Below the pieces are notes generated by a model. That model had not been told where the DNA came from. It saw nothing but the letters and a program-made list of their open reading frames with translations, and searched no databases. Made by a program: the position numbers and the translations under genes. A stretch of 28,318 nucleotides of DNA from Bacillota bacterium (GTDB lineage: Bacteria; Bacillota; Clostridia; Acetivibrionales; DSM-2933). Shown in pieces: positions 17,312-25,058 of this stretch. Location: the NCBI GenBank assembly GCA_023430975.1, contig JAEYYB010000066.1:1-28318 (forward strand), written 5' to 3'. The stretch's first letter is position 1. Every line of letters begins with the position of its first letter.

Positions 17312-18457
17312 CTATCTGGTAAGGAAGGTTTTCCCGTCTTTTTCGGTTAATTTTATTGGGACTTTTACCGGTTTGCCATTATTACAGTAAGTAACGTTTA
17401 TAACATCTCCAGGTTCTTTGGAATAAATATATGACCTTAACTGGATCATGGTATTTATCTTATGCCCATCAACTTCCTCAATAACACAGCATTCCTTTAT
17501 TCCTGATTTGTATGCAGGACCAGTCTTATCAATGGTAGAGATATAAATACCATTATCGAGATTGATGTTTTTATCAATATAAGAAATTACATCCTTATCA
17601 TAAGCGAATATACCCATGTAAGGTTCTTTAAATTGTCCTTTGTCCAAAAACTTGTTTATGATGGGTTTAACTACATTAACAGGTATGGCAAAACCTATTG
17701 CTTCGGCACTGGTTACCTTGATGGTATTAATGCCTATAACCTGACCCTGTGCGTTTAGCAGGGGACCTCCACTATTACCCGGGTTAATGCTGGCATCGGT
17801 CTGTATAAGGTCCTCCATATAATTTGCTCCCTCATCAGTTTCAATTTTTATGGTTCTGTTTAAAGCACTTATGATTCCTGATGTAACAGTTCTTTGAAGC
17901 TGGAGCCCCAACGGGTTACCTATTGCAACAGCCGGCTGACCTATCTGCACTTTACTTGAATCGCCGAGAGGTATTGTTGGAAGCCCATTAAGGTTTACTT
18001 TAACAACAGCCAAATCAAGGACAGGGTCTGACCACACAGTTGTTCCGTCAATATTTTTTCCATCGGAAAGAGAAACTATTATTCTTTTGGATTTTCCACC
18101 TGCAACATGATGATTGGTGATGATATATCCATTGGAAGTTGCAATAACACCTGATCCAACGCCCCATTTGTCTGAAGTATTTCCGTCAAAAATTGAACTG
18201 CCGTCCACCCTTAAAACTGAAACTCCAACAACTCCAGGAATGGAAGACTTTGCAACCGATTCAGCAACTGACATACTTGATTGTGTTTGTGTGCTTAATA
18301 GCTGAGGTTGGGGAATATCTGAACTATTCTCAAGTTGAGGGGTTGGCTGCGGCTGTTTGTAAAAATTCAGAAACAAGGCAATAACAAGGGTGCTCAGAAC
18401 CGCTGTGGAGACAAGGACATAGAGTATTGTTTTCTTGGAATTATTATTTGAAAGCAT
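17312..18457 (-). CDS. HtrA/DegP-type serine protease with PDZ domain, membrane-anchored
   Basis: 381 aa. One N-terminal membrane anchor (about 11-31), a Pro/Gln/Ser-rich linker (35-62), a trypsin-like protease domain (about 70-270) and one PDZ domain (about 275-375). The catalytic triad is intact: H117 in TNHHV, D148 in VLDLAVV and S229 in NPGNSGGPL. The active site faces outside, where such proteases degrade or check misfolded exported proteins under stress. The ATG is preceded by AAAGGATG. It lies 68 bases after the 113-aa membrane protein gene, probably in one transcript driven by the promoter at 18910. Which of the HtrA-like paralogues (htrA, htrB, degP) it equals cannot be decided. Confidence 0.95.
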   Translation of the reverse strand: MLSNNNSKKTILYVLVSTAVLSTLVIALFLNFYKQPQPTPQLENSSDIPQPQLLSTQTQSSMSVAESVAKSSIPGVVGVSVLRVDGSSIFDGNTSDKWGVGSGVIATSNGYIITNHHVAGGKSKRIIVSLSDGKNIDGTTVWSDPVLDLAVVKVNLNGLPTIPLGDSSKVQIGQPAVAIGNPLGLQLQRTVTSGIISALNRTIKIETDEGANYMEDLIQTDASINPGNSGGPLLNAQGQVIGINTIKVTSAEAIGFAIPVNVVKPIINKFLDKGQFKEPYMGIFAYDKDVISYIDKNINLDNGIYISTIDKTGPAYKSGIKECCVIEEVDGHKINTMIQLRSYIYSKEPGDVINVTYCNNGKPVKVPIKLTEKDGKTFLTR

Positions 18458-18525
18458 ATAATCATCCTTTTATTTTTTATTATTTATTATGTAATTGAAA
18501 GGATGAATTAATGCATAATTATGAC

Positions 18526-18867
18526 TCATTTTTCTTCAGTTTCTTTATTTTTTACAAGTATGACTATACTTCTGTAAATTAGAAGGATTGATATAACTAA
18601 TAAAACTATATTAAGCAGTAAATCTGCCGAAAAATCGGATGTAGAAATCCGGGTGAAAAGCGGAATGCCGTTAATTAAGCCTGCAAGTAAGCCTAAAATT
18701 AATAACAAGACAGGATGTTTAACCAGGTTTCTTGTGGGAGTTGCAACCCTTCCGCTACCTACATAATATCCGGGATTGTATTGATTATCCTGCCACTCTT
18801 TTAAATCAGATAAATCATTTTCAAATTCATTAGAGTTATTATTGAGATTATCATCGTTGGGTTCCAT
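18526..18867 (-). CDS. Small two-helix membrane protein, 113 aa
   Basis: Family not recognised. The first 45 residues are acidic and Asn-rich (MEPNDDNLNNNSNEFENDLSD), followed by a Tyr/Gly stretch. Two hydrophobic helices come next (about 50-68 and 82-104), and the end is charged. The ATG is preceded by AAAGGAGG. It is the first gene of a likely two-gene unit with the HtrA-type protease and has a strong promoter 43 bases upstream of its start. The pairing with a membrane protease suggests a modulator or substrate, but this is inference from position only. Confidence 0.8.
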   Translation of the reverse strand: MEPNDDNLNNNSNEFENDLSDLKEWQDNQYNPGYYVGSGRVATPTRNLVKHPVLLLILGLLAGLINGIPLFTRISTSDFSADLLLNIVLLVISILLIYRSIVILVKNKETEEK

Positions 18868-18909
18868 AAGAGGTCCTCCTTTATATTGTTAATGGGTATT
18901 TTCATGTTA

Positions 18910-18938
18910 ATTATATCAGATATAGCAGTATTTAACAA
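18910..18938 (-). promoter_or_regulatory. Sigma-A-type promoter of the 113-aa / HtrA unit
   Basis: On the minus strand TTGTTA (18938-18933), a 17-base spacer and a perfect TATAAT (18915-18910), with the extended -10 TGA just before it. It ends 43 bases before the ATG of the 113-aa gene. Confidence 0.75.
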
Positions 18939-19186
18939 TGGATGGATGGATATATGAATATGGATATATGCTAGGAGTACATCTTTGTACTTTGAAACGA
19001 TTAAATACACTTTTTCTTAAATCTTTTGAATATGCTATAGCCATTTTTATTCTCTTTTCTTTAGTATTTGAACTATCTGAGAATAATATCGCTTATTTCC
19101 ATTGATATGTCAATTATTTCCTTATATAAAATCAAATTGCTGTAATACTGATTATTTGTTTTGCTGGGATTATATTAATTGGTTAG
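18939..19186. other. Gene-free AT-rich gap
   Basis: No supported gene. Holds a short imperfect tandem of ATGG/ATATGG units (about 18938-18970) at its left end. No hairpin terminator or RNA gene was found. With the remnant to its right, this forms a 640-base gap between the HtrA unit and the RiPP operon. Confidence 0.5.
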
Positions 19187-19339
19187 GAGTCTAATAACAC
19201 TGTGAATGATGAGCATTTCCCACAACCCGAATCAGTTAAAGTTTTTAAAATGGGTGAAAAAGATTATGAACTGTCTTCTGAAAAATGTACGGAATTAAGT
19301 GATATGCTTGATAAAATGACATCTAAGAAATTAGAATAG
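19187..19339 (+). pseudogene. Short coding remnant, family unknown
   Basis: An open stretch reads in part ...FPQPESVKVFKMGEKDYELS and ends ...ELSDMLDKMTSKKLE before a TAG at 19337. The composition looks protein-like but there is no convincing start: the only option is a GTG at 19202 with AGGAG 12 bases upstream. The downstream bases 19372-19440 read DDDAAVNVTKEKRKEK in another register before a TGA. It is most simply a decayed gene fragment. It could also be chance; no family is recognised. Confidence 0.3.
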
Positions 19340-19506
19340 ATATAATAACATTTTCAGTAGATATTATTCCAGATGATGATGCTGCTGTTAATGTTACCAA
19401 AGAAAAGAGAAAGGAGAAGGTTGCGGTAGAAGCAGTTAAATGATTGACACATGGTAGTATAAATTTGGATTATGTACATGGATAAATGAGTTCATCCTTA
19501 CATTAC

Positions 19507-20697
19507 TCAAAACAAAAATAAAAGTGTAACAAAGATGCTGTCAATCAAATAGCTTAACCATTTTATTATTTTTTTAGTGGAATAATTTAATATTATATTC
19601 TTGATAGGAATTACAATGATGAAAATTAAATATAATAAAAAATTGATTCGAGAATAGATAAAGGCACTAGATAAAAATGGGATAAATATTATAAACAAAT
19701 GGGATAAATATTTTGATTTTATTAATTGCATTAATGAAAATGGTAAATAAAAGCCGCTGTCTTTTATGATGCGTTCTTCCTTATTTAGACTTGTCAATAT
19801 TGAATCCATTAAAAACAACATAATAATCAATGCTATTGAATACACAAATTTAGGATATGTATATACAGCACAAATTATCCCAAGAACAAGATTAACTAAA
19901 GAAACATTTATAATCTTCTTATGGTTGTATAGTATCCTTGATATTTCTTTAGAAAACTCGAATTTTATAATATCTTCATAGTTTTTTTCCATCAAATACA
20001 ATTTTGATTCTATCTTGCCTACAGTAATAGTATTCTGGCCCGCTCTCAAAAGATGGGGGGATTTATCAAAAATTCCTTGACTAATAACTCCTAATGAATA
20101 ATAATACGGAAGAATAGTTTCATACCTTAAAACCCTTATACGGAGGAAAATAACAAATACAATAATCAGTATTGCCATGGCTAACAAAAGGTTGTTGAAA
20201 TAATACCCAGATGAGATTGACAAAATAGAAAGAATTTTAAATGTATTTTGATTCTTTATTTGGGTTTTAATAAAACACAGTAGGTTAACACAAAAATTAA
20301 ATAATAGCAGTATTAAAATTCTATTCTTTTCAAGATCGCTGATGTCCAAGTACAGCAAGTTAATCAAACAAAATAGAATAAAGGATAATGCTATAGATTT
20401 TAGCATTATTAATAGTTTTATTTTGTGGATATTATAAACTCCAAATAATATGGATTGGTATGGCAATATCATTGTAGGAATGTCTTGCAATAATTTGCTG
20501 GTTATATACAATAGTGCCCCGATAAAAAAGTATTGATAAATATCTATTTTAATTGTTAACCCATTTGAAAACAAGCTAAATAGAAGAAGGACTGAAAAAA
20601 TTCCAATTGTCATTGATGTTATTATATTCTTTTTAAAAAGCCTGAAAGTTTTTCTTGCATTATTTAACAATAGTAAAGAAAGTACTTTAATCTCCAT
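19507..20697 (-). CDS. ABC transporter permease of the RiPP operon
   Basis: 396 aa, polytopic, with roughly ten to twelve hydrophobic segments, very rich in Ile, Leu and Phe and with no soluble domain. It does not show a recognisable family motif beyond the ABC-2-like layout. Pairing with the ATPase before it makes export of, or immunity to, the mature peptide the likely role. The start is the ATG at 20697, preceded by GGTGA; a TTG 12 bases earlier in frame is less likely. It overlaps the ATPase gene by 11 bases, so translation is coupled. It is the last gene of the operon. Near the C-terminus the bases ATGGGATAAATATT occur twice in direct order (about 19677-19712). Confidence 0.8.
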   Translation of the reverse strand: MEIKVLSLLLLNNARKTFRLFKKNIITSMTIGIFSVLLLFSLFSNGLTIKIDIYQYFFIGALLYITSKLLQDIPTMILPYQSILFGVYNIHKIKLLIMLKSIALSFILFCLINLLYLDISDLEKNRILILLLFNFCVNLLCFIKTQIKNQNTFKILSILSISSGYYFNNLLLAMAILIIVFVIFLRIRVLRYETILPYYYSLGVISQGIFDKSPHLLRAGQNTITVGKIESKLYLMEKNYEDIIKFEFSKEISRILYNHKKIINVSLVNLVLGIICAVYTYPKFVYSIALIIMLFLMDSILTSLNKEERIIKDSGFYLPFSLMQLIKSKYLSHLFIIFIPFLSSAFIYSRINFLLYLIFIIVIPIKNIILNYSTKKIIKWLSYLIDSIFVTLLFLF

Positions 20698-21385
20698 AGC
20701 TGTCACCAATTAACTCAGTAATATTTTCTCTGCTTATGTTTTCTGGCAAAAATTCAAGCAGCTTACCATTCTTTAAAATTAAATATCTATCACATATATT
20801 TGAAAGGCTATCAATATCATGGCTTGATACAAGTAACAGATTTCCTCTTTTTTTTATATCGGTTAATAAGTTTTCAACCAGGGAAACTTGCACCGGATCC
20901 AGTGTAATAAATGGCTCATCCAAGAGATATATACTACTGTTTTTGAGTAGACCAATAGCTATATTTAATCTTTGTAAAGTGCCCCTGGAAAGTGCCAACG
21001 GATAATTATTCTTATATTTATCCAATTTTAAGCATTCCAGAATGGAGCTTATTTTTTCAAGTGCTTGATTTTTTTTTATACCTTGCACCCTGCATATTAA
21101 TAATAGATGTTCATATACTGTTAAATCATTATAGTATAATGCAGTATCACTAATAAAAGAAGCAGGTATTAATGTGAAATCTGTATCATTAACATTTTCA
21201 GAATTCATTAGAACAGTACCTTTATTTCCTCTAATTAATCGCATAATAATTTTAAGTAGTGTAGTTTTTCCAGCACCATTCTTGCCTATCAGCCCATATA
21301 TACTGGCCTTATCAAATTTATAGCTAATATCGTCCAGTATTATTTGCGGACCATAACTCATCTGTATATTTTTAATTTCCAACAT
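20687..21385 (-). CDS. ABC transporter ATP-binding protein of the RiPP operon
   Basis: 232 aa from the chosen start. Walker A is GKNGAGKT (34-41), the signature loop is LSRGTLQRL (132-140), a variant of LSGGQ like those of drug and peptide exporter ATPases, Walker B is YLLDEP (153-158) and the switch His is H189 in VSSHD. All parts needed for ATP hydrolysis are present. The ATG at 21385 is chosen because GGAG stands 9 bases before it and the protein then begins MLEIKNIQMSYG as usual; an ATG 15 bases upstream would use part of that site. It overlaps the 308-aa gene by 14 bases and the permease by 11. Likely powers export of, or resistance to, the modified peptide. Confidence 0.93.
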   Translation of the reverse strand: MLEIKNIQMSYGPQIILDDISYKFDKASIYGLIGKNGAGKTTLLKIIMRLIRGNKGTVLMNSENVNDTDFTLIPASFISDTALYYNDLTVYEHLLLICRVQGIKKNQALEKISSILECLKLDKYKNNYPLALSRGTLQRLNIAIGLLKNSSIYLLDEPFITLDPVQVSLVENLLTDIKKRGNLLLVSSHDIDSLSNICDRYLILKNGKLLEFLPENISRENITELIGDSYGD

Positions 21386-22298
21386 TGTTGTTATCTCCAT
21401 TTATTTCTATAATTAAAGCATTTTTATCCTTCGATGTTATATAACTTTCAATTAAATCACCAACATTTGAGGGATAAACAAAAGAGGAATATCGTATGTT
21501 ATTCTTTTTATCAATAAGTGATGCAACAATATTTAATTTTCCAGTTTTAAAATTAATGATTGTAGAATAATTTAAAAGCCTTTCTACTATCAACAAATCT
21601 TCATTTCCCATATCAATTGTTTTATCTGATATAAGTGAAACAATTTTAGAAAAGATCATATTGTTATTAATGTCACCTATTGTTTTATTATGAAGGACCC
21701 TTAAGTTTTCATATTGATTATTGTTCATATTAAATATTTCACAAATTATTTCATTATTTGTAGCAAATGGTATAGGTTCATTTGTAACTTTTAAGTCTTG
21801 TAAATATTGAAATATAATTGACATTAAAACATTTAATGAGGCCCCTTGAAAAACAACATACTTATAATTGGAAATATTACCAATAAGCATTTGCTTCAAG
21901 GATAATTTAAACATTAAGTTGTCTATCATATTTTTAAAAATCGGTTCAAATAAGTCTTGACCATTTACTTCACATGATTCAAATACAGTATCGTGTTCTA
22001 AGTTTTTACAAGGGACAATAATACTAGTAATTATTTTGTTTATATTACTTTTTTTAATAGAATTGTTTGTATATAAATCTATAAAAAAAACTATATTTAT
22101 ATCGACACTATTATAATCTACAATATCCAAGTTTTCAAGTTTTTTTATGCTTAACTTAACAGTTGACATAATATCCGTATGTTCTGTAATGCAATTACTA
22201 AAATTTAAAGAAGAATGATCCCCTAAATAAAATATTTTACTTTCATACCCGTTCGAGTAATTATAATCTATTACTATTTGATTGCTTGTATTCATCAT
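21372..22298 (-). CDS. RiPP-operon protein of unknown family, 308 aa
   Basis: Not recognised. A soluble protein rich in Asn, Ile and Ser, without a signal peptide, membrane helix or metal motif. Its middle holds a hydrophobic stretch (about 150-170, VVFQGASLNVLMSIIFQYLQ), and it ends in GDNNNVGN. It lies 3 bases after the TldD gene and overlaps the ATPase gene, so it is firmly inside the operon. TldD works with a non-catalytic partner, TldE/PmbA, in known systems. This gene holds that position but is much shorter than TldE (about 450 aa) and shows no clear similarity, so a reduced partner is only a guess. Start ATG with AAGG 13 bases upstream. Confidence 0.75.
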   Translation of the reverse strand: MMNTSNQIVIDYNYSNGYESKIFYLGDHSSLNFSNCITEHTDIMSTVKLSIKKLENLDIVDYNSVDINIVFFIDLYTNNSIKKSNINKIITSIIVPCKNLEHDTVFESCEVNGQDLFEPIFKNMIDNLMFKLSLKQMLIGNISNYKYVVFQGASLNVLMSIIFQYLQDLKVTNEPIPFATNNEIICEIFNMNNNQYENLRVLHNKTIGDINNNMIFSKIVSLISDKTIDMGNEDLLIVERLLNYSTIINFKTGKLNIVASLIDKKNNIRYSSFVYPSNVGDLIESYITSKDKNALIIEINGDNNNVGN

Positions 22299-22301
22299 AA
22301 T

Positions 22302-23558
22302 TTACAAAACCTTCCCAGATAATGTGTTAATAATTATTGACGGAGAACTGTAATTTACCTTAACAACTGCTCCCAATTTGCCACAAAGATTTGCTTGGCT
22401 CAAAATATCATTACAAACATCTATATTAAATTGTATGAGATCCCTAATATTGAAACTTAATGTGAATTCATCAACTGGATTTAAAACTTTTCCATTTAAC
22501 AACTTATATGCTTTTGATACAAGAATAGAAAAACTACCAGAGTATACATCTACTTCACCAAGTGATATTTCTTCAATATATATTCCTTTTTCTATTGCTT
22601 TTAACTTTGTATCAAGATCCACAGTACCAGGCTTAACGAGCATGTTCGTCATTCTAATTTTAGGAGCAATTTGAGGATTCTCAGTTATTGCATTTCCAGT
22701 GGCTTTTATGTTATGTGTTAAACTTAAATATTTATTGCATAATACGTTTTCAATGACTCCATTATTAATTAACATTAATGAATCATTAACAAAGCTGTTT
22801 TCATCATCTACTTTTCTTAAGTCATTATAGTTCTCGTAAATGGTAATGTTATCTGAAAAGAGTCTTTTGTCTTTTAAAAGTCTTATAGGTGAATTATGAA
22901 AATGATCGGCTTCCAAAAAATGTCCTATACATTCGTGGAATAGAATTCCTGAAGCTTTATTCTTAAAAACCAAAGTGTAATCAGACGAATATACTACTTT
23001 TTCCTTTTCAAGACTGTTCCATTTAGCTTCGGCAAGAATTGTATTACTAATCTTATCTAGCAAATCGCTAAATGAATCACTAACCATAAACTCACTTGCA
23101 ATTAATTTTAACTCATTATATATAGAATATGACATTACATAATATACTTCTCTTATATGACTTAATCCTATACCATTCTTATAATGAATTTTGCTTATGC
23201 ATTTTTCTTCTATAGCTAAATTTAATAGAAAATTGTCATCATAATTTGCATTTAGATTGTCAAGAATTGAAGATTTTACATTGCACATAGCCTCTATAGC
23301 ATCAGAGGTTATTGTTGATTTTAAATCAAGCACGTTCCCTTCCAAGTTCTTAATTTTCTGAAGAACTATTTTATCTTTTATTATATTGCACAAATCTTCT
23401 GAATTCTTAACATTTATTACATATGTATTGAAATAATCATTAAGGATAATAGATGATTCTTTTTTAGCTATTAAATCGCAATTGCTTTTATCTGAATTTA
23501 CTATCAAAGTATTATTCATATTACTAATAATACTTAATGATTCATAATTGCATACCAT
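22302..23558 (-). CDS. TldD-family zinc metallopeptidase of the RiPP operon
   Basis: 418 aa, somewhat shorter than TldD (about 480). The zinc motif HExxxH is H208-E209-C210-I211-G212-H213 in ILFHECIGHFLEADH, which fits the TldD pattern. The C-terminal part keeps the family blocks EISLGEVDVYSGSFSI (329-344) and KAYKLLNGKVLNPV (349-362), and ends with LCGKLG. Its C392 corresponds to the Cys that acts as the third metal ligand in E. coli TldD. TldD/TldE trims unfolded peptides, including the microcin B17 leader. Here it most likely removes the leader of the 37-aa precursor. It overlaps the radical SAM gene by 17 bases; GAGGAG stands 13 bases before the ATG. No full TldE partner is present in the window. 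Confidence 0.9.
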   Translation of the reverse strand: MVCNYESLSIISNMNNTLIVNSDKSNCDLIAKKESSIILNDYFNTYVINVKNSEDLCNIIKDKIVLQKIKNLEGNVLDLKSTITSDAIEAMCNVKSSILDNLNANYDDNFLLNLAIEEKCISKIHYKNGIGLSHIREVYYVMSYSIYNELKLIASEFMVSDSFSDLLDKISNTILAEAKWNSLEKEKVVYSSDYTLVFKNKASGILFHECIGHFLEADHFHNSPIRLLKDKRLFSDNITIYENYNDLRKVDDENSFVNDSLMLINNGVIENVLCNKYLSLTHNIKATGNAITENPQIAPKIRMTNMLVKPGTVDLDTKLKAIEKGIYIEEISLGEVDVYSGSFSILVSKAYKLLNGKVLNPVDEFTLSFNIRDLIQFNIDVCNDILSQANLCGKLGAVVKVNYSSPSIIINTLSGKVL

Positions 23559-24825
23559 TAATAACTACACACTCCTCGCTGGATTTTGCTAACATATTTC
23601 CTATGCAATGACCGCATGAATTAAAGTTTTCGCAATCTCCACAAATCTCTCTAGTAGGTGAAGGAATATTCATAGTTCTTTCTACATTTTTGAAATTCAG
23701 TATTTCGCCAATCCCTTGTTTTTTGAGAGATCCTAAATGTATCTTAGTTATGGATGGACACATTGAAACATTACCATTTGGGAATATATGCATAATACCG
23801 TATCCAGCTCCGCATTTGTTTTTATGTTCAATTGAATCAGTTATGTTTCTTATCTTATTTTCATCAATATCAAGACCAACATAAAAATCATCAGTTGTGT
23901 ATTTTTTATTATAGGCTGATAGAATTTCTATAAAATCTTTACTGAAATTACATTTTAATTTGTTATCCTTTGCCCTTCCTGCATCTGCTGTAAGTCCAAT
24001 ATTTACGCCTTTGCAACCAAGCTTTTTCGTGTGTAAAATAACATCATCCAATTCATATCGGTTATTGTCGTTCAAAGTAAAGGCAATAACAACAGGAATA
24101 TTATTATTACATAATGTAGCTATATTACTCATTGTTCTAATATAAGCATTTACAACCCCTCTAATTTCATCGTGAGTCTTTTCATTTCCATCGACACTTA
24201 TCTGAACTGTAATATTATTGTATTTAGATAGTGTACTAACTATTTCATCTGTCAATGAGAAACCATTGCTAGCTATAGTAACAGATATAAAGTTTTCTGC
24301 TAATGCTTCTATTAAAAAGCAAATATCTTTTTTTAGAAATGGTTCGCCACCTGTCACAAAAGCCGATTGGGTTCCTAATTCGGAAAATTCCTTAGCAATC
24401 TTCGCGATTTGATGACTTGTCAATTCGTCTTCTTTAGGAGTACCGGAAGAATTAAAACAATGTATACATTTTAATTGGCAGTTACTAGTAACTTCCATGG
24501 ATAGATGAATTGGTATTATCGAATTTACATCTCCTTTTATATTAACTTTGAAATCATTCTTTTCTTTTTCCAAAATTAAGATGTTTTTGTTTAAATATTC
24601 ATCTATAAAATCTCTAATGCTGCCTAATATAATTTCGTCATTTATATTATAAGTGCTTTTAATTATATGTACAACATCTTCAATAGTACTATTACCATTA
24701 CACATGGAGAATATTTCAACACCGCTATGATTTATATTATTTGTTATTCTCTCACTTTTATCTATTATCAGTCCACCTGAATAATTTTTTACTATTTCTA
24801 CATTTTCATTTATTCTCAAATACAT
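23542..24825 (-). CDS. Radical SAM/SPASM peptide maturase with PqqD-like N-terminus
   Basis: 427 aa in three parts. Residues 1-90 look like a PqqD-type RiPP recognition element (ITNNINHSGVEIFSMC, then ...TIEDVVHIIKSTYNI), which binds precursor leaders. Residues about 105-320 are a radical SAM barrel with the 4Fe-4S motif C116-x3-C120-x2-C123 (CQLKCIHC) and GGEP at 159-162. Residues 338-419 are a SPASM domain with seven cysteines (C338, C356, C395, C398, C404, C407, C419) for two more clusters. Such enzymes form thioether or other crosslinks, or epimerise residues, in a ribosomal peptide. It follows the precursor gene after a hairpin; ATG with AAAGGAT at 8 bases. Which modification it makes cannot be told from sequence. 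Confidence 0.93.
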   Translation of the reverse strand: MYLRINENVEIVKNYSGGLIIDKSERITNNINHSGVEIFSMCNGNSTIEDVVHIIKSTYNINDEIILGSIRDFIDEYLNKNILILEKEKNDFKVNIKGDVNSIIPIHLSMEVTSNCQLKCIHCFNSSGTPKEDELTSHQIAKIAKEFSELGTQSAFVTGGEPFLKKDICFLIEALAENFISVTIASNGFSLTDEIVSTLSKYNNITVQISVDGNEKTHDEIRGVVNAYIRTMSNIATLCNNNIPVVIAFTLNDNNRYELDDVILHTKKLGCKGVNIGLTADAGRAKDNKLKCNFSKDFIEILSAYNKKYTTDDFYVGLDIDENKIRNITDSIEHKNKCGAGYGIMHIFPNGNVSMCPSITKIHLGSLKKQGIGEILNFKNVERTMNIPSPTREICGDCENFNSCGHCIGNMLAKSSEECVVINGMQL

Positions 24826-24903
24826 TTTTATTATCCTTTCAATAATATAAATAATATATATAATGATAAATTAATATTTATAATTGTTATTTTAATAAAG
24901 TAT

Positions 24904-24938
24904 AACCCTGAGTATACTTTTTGCATATACTCAGGGTT
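24904..24938 (-). terminator. Hairpin between precursor gene and radical SAM gene (attenuator)
   Basis: A perfect 13-bp stem, AACCCTGAGTATA with TATACTCAGGGTT, around a 9-base loop, starts 7 bases after the precursor stop on the minus strand. It is followed by a T-rich but broken tract (TTATACTTTATT). This is the usual arrangement in peptide clusters, where partial termination or 3'-end protection makes the precursor far more abundant than its enzymes. No separate promoter is evident in the 78 bases before the radical SAM gene. Confidence 0.8.
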
Positions 24939-24944
24939 GAATAA

Positions 24945-25058
24945 TTATACTGCCATAAGTACTGGTATAACACATAAAGTCACAACTCTGCTTTTAAAAG
25001 GTGTTAATAAGCAAGCAGCTATGTTAGCTGGAGTAGTTTTTGGTGCTACGTAATTCAT
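24945..25058 (-). CDS. RiPP precursor peptide, 37 aa
   Basis: A 37-codon gene with an excellent ribosome site, GGAGGTGATTAG directly before ATG. The peptide begins MNYVAPKTTPANIAACLL, has a short basic middle (FKSR, 21-24) and ends in a very hydrophobic stretch VVTLCVIPVLMAV (25-37). It has two cysteines (C15 and C29), two prolines in the first ten residues and no Asp or Glu at all. It is the first gene of the operon that encodes a PqqD/radical SAM/SPASM enzyme, a TldD-type protease and an ABC pair, so it is almost certainly their substrate. The core is probably the C-terminal half. The MNYVxPK start loosely recalls clostridial Cys-containing peptides with SPASM maturases, such as the group called Clo7bot, but membership cannot be shown here. 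It is not a SCIFF peptide. Confidence 0.85.
   Translation of the reverse strand: MNYVAPKTTPANIAACLLTPFKSRVVTLCVIPVLMAV

Noticed and set aside
18801..19010. 69-codon minus-strand frame upstream of the 113-aa gene
   Set aside because: It overlaps the promoter at 18910 and the start of the 113-aa gene, and its His/Ile repeats come from the ATGG tandem.
20698..20709. TTG start four codons upstream for the ABC permease
   Set aside because: TTG is a rare start, and the ATG at 20697 has GGTGA at suitable distance.
21386..21400. Upstream ATG for the ABC ATPase
   Set aside because: It overlaps the GGAG that serves the ATG at 21385, and ABC ATPases normally begin close to the MLEIKNI strand.
24945..25058. 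SCIFF (six cysteines in forty-five residues) precursor
   Set aside because: The peptide has two cysteines and 37 residues, which rules this class out.
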